A DNA stretch of 64,000 nt, taken from the NCBI GenBank assembly GCA_035273425.1, contig DATEPB010000030.1:74184-138183 (forward strand). Direction: 5' to 3'. The notes below the pieces were generated by a model. That model had not been told where the DNA came from. It saw only the letters and a list, made by a program, of their open reading frames with translations, and made no database searches. Made by a program: the position numbers and the translations under genes. The DNA is from PSRF01 sp035273425 (GTDB lineage Bacteria; Acidobacteriota; Blastocatellia; Pyrinomonadales; Pyrinomonadaceae). Below, piece after piece: positions 27,111-34,708 of this stretch (its first letter is position 1; each line of letters opens with the position of its first letter).

Positions 27111-28268
27111 ATGAGATATTTCCCAATCCTATCTCGCATTCCTCTCCTGCTGATACTTCTCATCGCCGCGTCCTGGCCAGTTGTAGCCCAGGACACAATG
27201 GACCGCTGGAAGACGTTTGATTTCAGCAAGACAACGCTGAAGTCAGCTGATATTGCCCGCGTTCCGTTAGAAGACTTAAAGCTGATGCGTGGCCTCGTGT
27301 TTGGTCGCCATGGCCGAGTTTTTAAAGATGCCGAAATCAAGATCTATCTCGAGGCGCAGGATTGGTATAAACCGAAACCCGACTTCAGCAATGCGATGCT
27401 CAACGACACCGAGCGTCGCAATCTCGACCTGATCCGTATTGCCGAAGCCAGTAAGCACACGACTGTGCAGCCGGGCGACATGCGCTACTGGCAAACTCGG
27501 CCGTTGACCGCGCGCAAGCTGGGAACTCACAGCGGGGCTGAATGGCTCGTTCTAAGATCCGAAGTCGAGGCAATTCATGGGAAGCGCTTTAGCGAACCGT
27601 GGCTGCAGCAATATTTCGATGAGCGTTACTGGTACAAAGCTGCTGATCGATACGATCCTAATCAGCTGACAGCAATTGAGCAGAAAAACCTGGAGGCCAT
27701 CGCGCTTGCGCAAAAGAAGTCACGCAAGATTGCTTTGGCGCCAGGAGACATGGAGCTCTTTGAAGACAAGCTGATCACTCCTCAAATGCTTCACGGCCTG
27801 AGTCTGCACGAACTGCGACTGTTGCGTAATGAAGTCTACGCACGACACGGTCGTCAGTTTCAGGCGCCATGGCTTTCGCAATACTTTTACAGCCAGCCGT
27901 GGTACCAACCGAGCGACACATTCAAAGACGAAGATTTGTCAGGCAAAGACAAGCAAAACGTTGAAACGATCGTCGCTTATGAGAACAAGATCCACGATGA
28001 CCTGAGCCGGAAGCCACTGACGAGGGCTCTGCTCGAAGGGTTGTTTGTGGAAGACGCTGGCAAGATGCGGCAGGAGATTTACGCGCGCCGCGGTAAAGTT
28101 TTCACAAAAGAGCCCTGGTTTCAGACTTACTTTGAGAGTTTTGCGTGGTACAAAGCCAACCCGGAGTTTACCGACGCGCAGTTAACTGAGGTTGAGAAAC
28201 GAAACATCGCAACGATTGTCGCTTACGAGAAAAGGGCGGTGAGCGCGCAAAGCGTTATCGAGGGTTGA
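27111..28268 (+). CDS. Secreted protein with four tandem YARHG domains
   Basis: After a signal peptide (residues 1-26, ending VVAQ) the 385-residue protein consists of four related repeats at about residues 56-108, 145-200, 231-290 and 316-376. Each contains the YARHG core (GRHGRVF, AIHGKRF, YARHGRQF, YARRGKVF), a WY motif and a closing E-K-N-x-x-x-I helix. The YARHG domain is an extracellular domain of unknown function, usually single at the C-terminus of other proteins. Repeat 2 has lost the arginine. It is monocistronic, after the dnaJ gene. Confidence 0.85.
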   Translation: MRYFPILSRIPLLLILLIAASWPVVAQDTMDRWKTFDFSKTTLKSADIARVPLEDLKLMRGLVFGRHGRVFKDAEIKIYLEAQDWYKPKPDFSNAMLNDTERRNLDLIRIAEASKHTTVQPGDMRYWQTRPLTARKLGTHSGAEWLVLRSEVEAIHGKRFSEPWLQQYFDERYWYKAADRYDPNQLTAIEQKNLEAIALAQKKSRKIALAPGDMELFEDKLITPQMLHGLSLHELRLLRNEVYARHGRQFQAPWLSQYFYSQPWYQPSDTFKDEDLSGKDKQNVETIVAYENKIHDDLSRKPLTRALLEGLFVEDAGKMRQEIYARRGKVFTKEPWFQTYFESFAWYKANPEFTDAQLTEVEKRNIATIVAYEKRAVSAQSVIEG

Positions 28269-28380
28269 TAAGGCCCACCCGGGTCTCGCGTGACGAGACC
28301 AAAAAAGTAAGCGGTAAGCAGCGTAGCGGGAAACTAATCGGGCAGAAGCTCGCTTCGGTCACTAACGGTTCATTTCCGTA

Positions 28381-29457
28381 TCACAATCTATAACGTACCC
28401 CTGCTTGGCGTAAGGCTTCATCCTGGTTATCCAGGTTCTGAAGTCGGAGCGTCACATCGGCGTTTAAGTCAAAACCAGCACGTTCACCCGCCTCCAGTTT
28501 TACGGTTCCAGCAGCGGCGATCATGGCGGCGTTGTCGGTTGATAAGTGGCGCGAAGGGAAGAGCGCTGTGATATTCAAGCGTGCAGCGGTTTGACTTGCC
28601 GCTTCTCGTAAGGCGCCGTTGCAAGCGACTCCTCCGGCGACGATCAGGCTGCGGGGATTGTACTCTTGCGCAACTCGTTCAGTTGTTCCTACGAGTGATC
28701 GAATCACGACACTTTGAAAACTCGCTGCCAGGTCCTTTATTCCCTGAGACGGTTCTCCGCCGTTTGTCACTGGTTGCAACCCACTCTCGCGAACATGCTT
28801 GGTCACAGCAGTCTTTAACCCGCTGAAGCTGAAATCCGGCGAACCATCACCCATGCGTGGCAGAGAAAACTTCACTGCCTTCGGGTTTCCCTCGCGTGCG
28901 AGCTTTTCGATGATTGGTCCACCCGGATAACCGAGCCCCAGCAGTTTTGCGACCTTATCAAATGCTTCCCCGGCAGCATCGTCGCGAGTGCGTGCGATGA
29001 CTTTGTACTTTCCCGGTTCGGGTATGAAGAAAAGATTCGAATGGCCGCCTGAAACAACCAGCGCCAGAGCGGGATACTCAACCGGCGGATTATCGAAAGC
29101 AACTGAGTAGATATGGCCTTCGATGTGATTGACTCCCACCAACGGCTTTCCTAAAGCGAATGCCATCGCCTTGGCGTAAGAGACGCCGACTAGCAACGAG
29201 CCAACGAGACCCGGACCTACCGTAACCGCAATCCCGTCTATCTGATCAGGTTTGATTTCAGCCTGCGTGAATGCCTCTTCGACAATTGGAACAATCTTGT
29301 CCAGGTGTTCGCGCGAGGCTAGCTCAGGCACAACACCGCCAAAGCGTTCGTGCAGCTTCACTTGCGAGGCAATCACGGAAGAGACAATTTCACGACCGTC
29401 GCGAACGACTGCGGCAGCGGTTTCGTCGCACGAAGTTTCGATTCCCAGAACGAGCAT
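28381..29457 (-). CDS. tsaD: tRNA N6-threonylcarbamoyladenosine transferase TsaD
   Basis: TsaD transfers threonylcarbamoyl to A37 of tRNAs that read ANN codons, together with TsaB and TsaE. The 358-residue protein starts MLVLGIETSCDETAAAVV, has the metal-binding histidines in GVNHIEGHIYS near residue 113, and shows ALVVSGGHSNL, AGEAFDKVAKLLGLGYPGGP and SLIVAGGVACN. The length is typical. No tsaB or tsaE is next to it. Confidence 0.96.
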   Translation of the reverse strand: MLVLGIETSCDETAAAVVRDGREIVSSVIASQVKLHERFGGVVPELASREHLDKIVPIVEEAFTQAEIKPDQIDGIAVTVGPGLVGSLLVGVSYAKAMAFALGKPLVGVNHIEGHIYSVAFDNPPVEYPALALVVSGGHSNLFFIPEPGKYKVIARTRDDAAGEAFDKVAKLLGLGYPGGPIIEKLAREGNPKAVKFSLPRMGDGSPDFSFSGLKTAVTKHVRESGLQPVTNGGEPSQGIKDLAASFQSVVIRSLVGTTERVAQEYNPRSLIVAGGVACNGALREAASQTAARLNITALFPSRHLSTDNAAMIAAAGTVKLEAGERAGFDLNADVTLRLQNLDNQDEALRQAGVRYRL

Positions 29458-29581
29458 GTTTGAATTCTAGCAATGATGATCGAAGGAGGCGAATGACGCC
29501 CAGCCGGAACACAACAGACTAAGCAAGAGGAACTCTCGCTGGTCAGAACTGAGCCGAAATCTAAAGCGGATCATTCCCTCG

Positions 29582-29741
29582 CAGGTTGGGAAGGTGGACT
29601 TGTCCCCGCTCTTCGCCCCGTTTCCCACACCTGGTGAAGCGAGTTATGACATTGTCTGCACCGACGCTGGCGGTTCTGGGTTCGTTCATGGAATTGGAGA
29701 CATGCGAGGAAGAGCGGGGACAAGTCCTCCTTCCTGACTGC
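29582..29741. repeat. Inverted-repeat element upstream of tsaD (CCCCGCTCTTC family)
   Basis: The arm at about 29582-29614 (GAAGGTGGACTTGTCCCCGC) is inverted at about 29708-29741 (GCGGGGACAAGTCCTCCTTC). The same family occurs at 51600-51967 and 59461-59605. The 29458-29774 spacer contains no gene. Confidence 0.8.
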
Positions 29742-29774
29742 GAGTTTCGTGGAGGAGGTCCTTCTCGTTCCAGG

Positions 29775-30341
29775 CTAGCGGGCGACTTGATAAAAGCTCA
29801 ATGCTGAGTCGCCCTGTTTTAGCGTACGCGTTCGGGTCAAACTGCCAACTTCATCTTTCAGGAGATTCTTATGATGGTGTTCTACGATGAGCAGACCATC
29901 TTCACTAAGCAAACTAGAAAAATTCTCGCCGATGTATTCAAGCACGGGAAAGTAATCAAGGGCGTAAGGCGGGTCGAAGTAAACAATATCCCACGGCTCG
30001 ATAGCCTTGCGGTCTTTGGTTCGCTTTAAGAATGCGACAGCGTCGGACTGTACGACTTCTGTTTCGTCTTCAGGGATCTGGCAGAGATCAAGATTAGACT
30101 CAATCAACCCACACATTTTCCGCGAGCGGTCGACTAAAGTGACATGCGCCGCACCGCGAGAAAGCGCTTCGATCCCAACCGCACCTGAGCCGGCACACAG
30201 GTCCAGAAATCGCGATTCAGGGACTCTTGATGCAAGCACATTGAACAGGGTCTCACGGAGACGATCAGACGTAGGCCGCACTTCCAACGAAGGCGGACTC
30301 TTAAGATTACGACCGCGATATTTGCCTGTGATTATTCTCAA
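29775..30341 (-). CDS. rsmD: 16S rRNA (guanine(966)-N(2))-methyltransferase RsmD
   Basis: This enzyme methylates G966 of 16S rRNA. The 188-residue protein shows the RsmD hallmarks MRIITGKYRGRNLKSP and RPTSDRLRETLFNVL at the N-terminus, the S-adenosylmethionine site DLCAGSGAVGIEALSRGA near residue 47 and the catalytic DPPY near residue 123. Downstream lies a repeat and then tsaD; upstream lies recG on the same strand. Confidence 0.94.
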   Translation of the reverse strand: MRIITGKYRGRNLKSPPSLEVRPTSDRLRETLFNVLASRVPESRFLDLCAGSGAVGIEALSRGAAHVTLVDRSRKMCGLIESNLDLCQIPEDETEVVQSDAVAFLKRTKDRKAIEPWDIVYFDPPYALDYFPVLEYIGENFSSLLSEDGLLIVEHHHKNLLKDEVGSLTRTRTLKQGDSALSFYQVAR

Positions 30342-30347
30342 AGGAAT

Positions 30348-30468
30348 GCCATCCGCAGATTACGCTGATTTCGCAGATTACGAAAAACGCGTTGAGGCAA
30401 TTTTCGATCAGATATCTTGAGTTCGATGTGTTGCCGCAATCAGCGTAATCCGCGTAATCTGCGGATGA
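30348..30468. repeat. GCAGATTACG-type inverted repeat between recG and rsmD
   Basis: Left arm ATCCGCAGATTACGCTGATT (from about 30350) and right arm AATCAGCGTAATCCGCGTAA... (30438-30468) are inverted copies of about 30 bases. The right arm begins two bases after the recG stop. Confidence 0.8.
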
Positions 30469-30469
30469 T

Positions 30470-32758
30470 CTACCCAATTGCGGCAAGTCCAAACCTCGGG
30501 TCCGACTTGATCCGCTTGATCATGGCGGCAGTTTCGGGGTGCTTCTCGGTTTTGTTCAAATAAAAGTCTGCCTCTTTACGTGCAACTTCAAGTACTCGCT
30601 GATCTCGCACAATGTTGCCCACGCGAAACTCCGGTAACCCCGACTGTTTTGTCCCTAGCAGTTCACCCGGCCCGCGCAGTTCAAGATCCTTTTCGGCAAT
30701 GACAAATCCATCATTGGTCTTGGCCATGATACCGAGTCGTTCTTTGGCCACACTCGTTTTCTTGTCGGTCGTCAGCAGAATGCAATAGCTCTTCTCGGCG
30801 CCGCGGCCCACGCGCCCTCTCAATTGATGAAGCTGAGACAAACCAAATCTTTCAGCATGCTCGACGATCATGAGCGACGCATTAGGCACATCGACACCAA
30901 CCTCGATCACTGTGGTTGAGACCAGAATCTTTGTTTCGCCAGCCACAAATCGGCGCATGGCCTCTTCTTTTTCGGCAGCTTTCATCTTGCCGTGCACTAA
31001 TCCGACCGTAAATTTTGGGAATACTTTATCCCGCAAGTACTCATACCTTTGCGTGGCATCCTTGAGATCCATCTTCTCAGACCCTTCCACCAGCGGGTAA
31101 ACCACGTAAACCTGCCGTCCAGCTCGCACCTCGCGATCGATCAGAGCTTTGACTTCAGTACGTTGTTCTTCTCCAAAGATTCGCGTCTCGACGGGTGTTC
31201 TGCCCGGAGGCATCTCATCGATGACCGACACGTCGAGATCCCCGTAAATCGTCATCGTCAAGGAACGGGGAATCGGAGTCGCTGTCATAACCAGCACGTC
31301 GGGGTTCAATCCACGCGCGCGCAGTTCGGCCCTTTGCATCACGCCAAAGCGATGTTGTTCGTCGATCACCGCGAGCCCAAGGTTTTTGAATGAAACCGAT
31401 TCCTGGATGAGCGCATGAGTGCCAACAACGGCGTGAATCTCGCCCGACGCGAGCTCGACGTGTAGCTTTCGCTTATCGGCGCCACGAAGTGAGCCAGTAA
31501 GCAACTCGATTCGATAGGGCGACTTTGCTAGAAGTTTCTTGATGTTGCGCCCGTGCTGCTCGGCGAGAATTTCGGTGGGAGCCATCAGAGCCGTTTGATA
31601 ACCGCATTCCATCGTCGCCAGCATCGCAATGACGGCAACGATTGTTTTGCCGCTGCCTACGTCACCCTGCAAGAGGCGATTCATTGGTGCACTCGATTGC
31701 AGATCCTTGAAGATATCTTTGACTACGCGGCGCTGGGCGTTGGTTATTTTGAAAGGGAGAACCGAAGCTATCCGCAGCTTCATCGGCCGATCGATCTGGA
31801 TCGACGACGCCTTCGTTTCCTTTGTTCGTTTACCTCGTTTGAGCGCTACTCCCAGGGCGACCCAGAAAAAGTCTTCAAAAATCAAACGTACATGCGCCGG
31901 ACTTCGTGCCTGCTCATAAAGTACGAGCTTTGTATTCTCGGGAGGGAAATGAATAGCTCGGATGGCCTCGGACTTCGAGATCAACTTTTGTCGAAGACGC
32001 AAATCTGCGGGTAAGGTTTCGGGAATCGAAGCGTCAGGAAGCAAAGACAGCGCCGCGTGGATGATTTCGCGAATTCGTTTCGAGTTGAATTGGCCAAGCT
32101 TACGATAGATAGGTACGCGCCGGCCCGTGTGAATCAGAGCAAGTTCCGGATCGTTGCTGTCTTCTTCGTCGAGACCTTCCTCATCCTGCTCGGGCTCGGG
32201 CGAGGTTGAAGCGGCGTCTGCTCTTGCCTGGGGAAACGGCAACATCTCGAGTTCGTCGGCGGGCTTGTGAAGTTGTAGAGCAAAGGTTGCGCGACGGCCG
32301 TCCCATTCCCACTTGCCAAACGTCATGAAGCGCGCGCCTTGCGACAAACGCTTCTTGTAATAGTCGACGATCTCATGAGCGTGCGCACCAGAAACGAACC
32401 ACCAGACCATCACTGGCCGTCCGCTCCTTTGAGGATCTGTGGCACTGACTTCAAATATGAACAACTTTGACCCGCCATACGAACGTTTACTTCTCACCTG
32501 ATAGCCGCCGGCAATTTTCACCTCTAACTCAAGCGAAGCCTCCATCCCTTCAGACAACTCGCTTATTCGCGCCGGATGCGAGCGATCCTCGTAACGCATC
32601 GGAAGGTAAGAGATCAGATCTTCAACTGTGGATTCTTTTTGCCTGAAGTGATTTGCCAGCGAGAGCGCCAGTTTGTGCGAAAGGGTTGGTCCGAGTCGGG
32701 CGATGCCGTAGTGATACAGATCGACAACCGGAGTGCTGAGGCTAAATGGGGCCGGCAT
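30470..32758 (-). CDS. recG: ATP-dependent DNA helicase RecG
   Basis: RecG remodels stalled replication forks and branched DNA. The 762-residue protein has the N-terminal wedge/OB domain (about 60-190), Walker A in LLQGDVGSGKTIVAV near residue 370, the DEQHRFGV box near 465, VMTATPIPRSLT, and the C-terminal RVGRGAEKSYCIL and RGPGELLGTKQSG motifs of the TRG region. An acidic insert (about residues 195-215, PEQDEEGLDEEDSNDPE) interrupts the wedge domain; it is not typical. It is the first gene of the recG-rsmD stretch. Confidence 0.95.
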   Translation of the reverse strand: MPAPFSLSTPVVDLYHYGIARLGPTLSHKLALSLANHFRQKESTVEDLISYLPMRYEDRSHPARISELSEGMEASLELEVKIAGGYQVRSKRSYGGSKLFIFEVSATDPQRSGRPVMVWWFVSGAHAHEIVDYYKKRLSQGARFMTFGKWEWDGRRATFALQLHKPADELEMLPFPQARADAASTSPEPEQDEEGLDEEDSNDPELALIHTGRRVPIYRKLGQFNSKRIREIIHAALSLLPDASIPETLPADLRLRQKLISKSEAIRAIHFPPENTKLVLYEQARSPAHVRLIFEDFFWVALGVALKRGKRTKETKASSIQIDRPMKLRIASVLPFKITNAQRRVVKDIFKDLQSSAPMNRLLQGDVGSGKTIVAVIAMLATMECGYQTALMAPTEILAEQHGRNIKKLLAKSPYRIELLTGSLRGADKRKLHVELASGEIHAVVGTHALIQESVSFKNLGLAVIDEQHRFGVMQRAELRARGLNPDVLVMTATPIPRSLTMTIYGDLDVSVIDEMPPGRTPVETRIFGEEQRTEVKALIDREVRAGRQVYVVYPLVEGSEKMDLKDATQRYEYLRDKVFPKFTVGLVHGKMKAAEKEEAMRRFVAGETKILVSTTVIEVGVDVPNASLMIVEHAERFGLSQLHQLRGRVGRGAEKSYCILLTTDKKTSVAKERLGIMAKTNDGFVIAEKDLELRGPGELLGTKQSGLPEFRVGNIVRDQRVLEVARKEADFYLNKTEKHPETAAMIKRIKSDPRFGLAAIG

Positions 32759-32864
32759 TGGCCGCGATCATAGCATAGTGGTTTTCCGCCGCTGAGGCTG
32801 CGGTTCTTCATTCTCCAGCGTCGGACATACAATAAGTGTTACTAGACGAAACGAGGGAGTAATC

Positions 32865-33293
32865 ATGAGCGAGGAGCAACTTTCCGGGGCCACAATAAAG
32901 CGATTGAAGGATGTTCGAACCGCGATGCTGCATCTCCATAAGACACTACTCGATTATGAGCGGCTGGCTTATGAGCGCGAACACGGCAAGATAGGCAACA
33001 GTTATGAGTACCTTAATCTGGTAATGCACAATCCGTCGTTCGCATGGTTGCGACAGCTCTCCGAGCTAATTGTGCAAATTGATGAGCTGCTTGATGCGAA
33101 GGAACCTGCGAGCGAGGATGCAGCGGCAGCCATGGTCGACCAGGCGCGAGTACTCCTGACCCCAAATGAAGCAGGGCCTGAGTTTCAACAAAAGTATTTC
33201 TTGTCAGTGCAAGATTCGCCGGAGGTGGTACTGGCGCATGCGGAGTTTGCGAGGATCTTGGGTCCTGGCCGTCTTTCCAAAGAGGTGCATTAG
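32865..33293 (+). CDS. Hypothetical helical protein
   Basis: This 142-residue soluble protein is not assigned to a named family. The first 90 residues look helical (TMLHLHKTLLDYERLAYERE... and ...WLRQLSELIVQIDELLDAKEP), with a conserved-looking central NPSFAWLRQLSEL. No signal peptide, membrane helix or metal motif is visible. A hairpin terminator follows. Clear codon-position structure and a GAGGGAG ribosome site before the ATG support it as real. Confidence 0.7.
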   Translation: MSEEQLSGATIKRLKDVRTAMLHLHKTLLDYERLAYEREHGKIGNSYEYLNLVMHNPSFAWLRQLSELIVQIDELLDAKEPASEDAAAAMVDQARVLLTPNEAGPEFQQKYFLSVQDSPEVVLAHAEFARILGPGRLSKEVH

Positions 33294-33365
33294 GCGGACT
33301 TGCAAAGATCGGTACAGAACCGGACCGGGTCGATCTTAGCGCTTACGACGCTGCAAGGCAGTCAA

Positions 33366-33403
33366 TGAAAAACGGATCACGAATAATTCGTGATCCATTT
33401 TTG
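33366..33403. terminator. Bidirectional hairpin terminator
   Basis: The perfect palindrome GGATCACGAAT/ATTCGTGATCC (33374-33396) has AAAA before it and ATTTTT after it. It separates the plus-strand hypothetical gene from the convergent bacilliredoxin gene. Confidence 0.8.
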
Positions 33404-33426
33404 CTCTGATGAGTGTATGTACGCGA

Positions 33427-33867
33427 CTAGTTCGTCGTGGCCTCGCTTTTGGCGCAATGCTGTTCAAAAGCGTTCGTGAGGTCAGCTGCCACTTGCGAAG
33501 CGTCTCTTCCCTCAATTTGCCGGCGCTCCATCATCCAAACCAGCTTTCCATCTTTCAACAAAGCGATCGACGGCGACGACGGCGCATAGCCAGTAAAATA
33601 GCTTCGAGCTTTCTCGGTGGCTTCAATGTCTGCCCCAGCAAACACGGTCGCGACCTTGTCAGGCCTGACGCTATTTTGCAACGCCCGCGCGATCCCCGGC
33701 CTTGCTTTGCCAGCCGCGCAGCCGCAAATAGAGTTAACCACTACCATCACGGTGCCGGTGCTGTCCTTGAGGGCCTCATCGACCTGCTCCGGCGTCCTAA
33801 GTTCCTCAACCCCAATTCGCGTCAGTTCCTCGCGCATCGGTCTAATCATTAGTTCTGAATACGGCAT
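33427..33867 (-). CDS. BrxA/BrxB family bacilliredoxin
   Basis: The 146-residue protein matches the YphP/YqiW family, thioredoxin-fold proteins that remove bacillithiol from mixed disulfides in Bacilli. The CGC motif is in VVVNSICGCAAGKARPGI near residue 53, and FAGADIEATEKARSYFTGYAPSSPSIALLKDGK and FEQHC complete the family pattern. Whether this organism makes bacillithiol cannot be seen here; Acidobacteria often carry such proteins. The gene is likely monocistronic. Confidence 0.88.
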   Translation of the reverse strand: MPYSELMIRPMREELTRIGVEELRTPEQVDEALKDSTGTVMVVVNSICGCAAGKARPGIARALQNSVRPDKVATVFAGADIEATEKARSYFTGYAPSSPSIALLKDGKLVWMMERRQIEGRDASQVAADLTNAFEQHCAKSEATTN

Positions 33868-33949
33868 CTCTAAATCTCCTCAACCTTTGAAAATATGGTC
33901 TTGATTATAGCACCCTGAGCTGAGAATGCCCGGGTAGCCTGGATCAACA

Positions 33950-34109
33950 CCTTGGAGTGCGCCGCCTTGTCGGCGCTTTGGTCGCGCGGAGGCTCCGCGC
34001 CGCGCTGTCGCACATATGACTTATTGACCCCTCGCGAAGCCTTTTGGTTCATCAAGCTGCGACACGGTCGCAGCTGACCAAAGCGCCGACAAGGCGGCGC
34101 ACTCCAAGG
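33950..34109. repeat. CTTGGAGTGCGCCGC inverted repeat, copy 1
   Basis: Arms at 33950-33983 and 34076-34109 are perfect 34-base inverted copies (CCTTGGAGTGCGCCGCCTTG...). Inside are GCGGAGGCTCCGC and GCTGCGACACGGTCGCAGC hairpins. A second copy of the family is at 47273-47405. Confidence 0.9.
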
Positions 34110-34116
34110 AGTTGAG

Positions 34117-34455
34117 CTATTCGACGGTTATGCTTGAACGGATCGCTCGAAACTTCTGATCGCTGATTCCTCGCACCATCATTAAGTGCTCTGCACGTCT
34201 GAATGCGCCGAATTGTTGACGATGCGACACAATTCGTTCTGCAACGACCTTGCCAATGCCTGGGAGTTTTTCGAGATCGGCTGCGGAGGCAGTGTTCACG
34301 TTAATGCGCCCTCTGCCGTTTGACTCGGCCGCATTCGGTTCCACTCGCGGAGACGGATCACGCGGCAGGGTGATGCAACCACACCATGAGATCGTGACAA
34401 TGATCAGCATCATGCCGAGCAATGAAGATCTCTCGATAGGGAGACTCTGTTTCAC
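34117..34455 (-). CDS. ComEA-like helix-hairpin-helix lipoprotein
   Basis: The 112-residue protein has a hydrophobic signal ending in TISWCGCI, which is a possible lipobox with Cys26 or Cys28, then about 22 linker residues and a double helix-hairpin-helix domain: VNTASAADLEKLPGIGKVVAERIVSHRQQFGAF and LMMVRGISDQKFRAIR. Such domains bind DNA; ComEA anchors incoming DNA in natural transformation. No other competence gene is nearby, so uptake is only a possibility. Confidence 0.8.
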   Translation of the reverse strand: MKQSLPIERSSLLGMMLIIVTISWCGCITLPRDPSPRVEPNAAESNGRGRINVNTASAADLEKLPGIGKVVAERIVSHRQQFGAFRRAEHLMMVRGISDQKFRAIRSSITVE

Positions 34456-34708
34456 GTATGCAAATTACTCTTTAATAACGGCTTGTGGCGTTGCCGCTGA
34501 AGTGTGCACTTTGCTGGAAGTCCAGCATTTTCAGAAACTTCGTATGTTTTATAAGTCGATGTCCACAGACTTTTCCACAGTTAGCGTGGAAAATATGGCG
34601 AAAGAGTTTCGTGCTCGAGTAGACGCAACTCGACCGAAACGATCAAAAAAAGGTTAGCGGGTTTTTAAGGGTGACTTAGTGAGGTTCGAGTTACGAGCTG
34701 ACCTAAAA

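Noticed and set aside
28280..28316. Hairpin GGTCTCGCGTGACGAGACC followed by AAAAAA after the YARHG gene
   Set aside because: The A run is on the wrong side for a terminator on either strand; kept only as a possible structure.
34560..34605. TTTTCCACA-like DnaA boxes suggesting a replication origin
   Set aside because: Only one good and two poor matches; no dnaA, dnaN or AT-rich unwinding element nearby.
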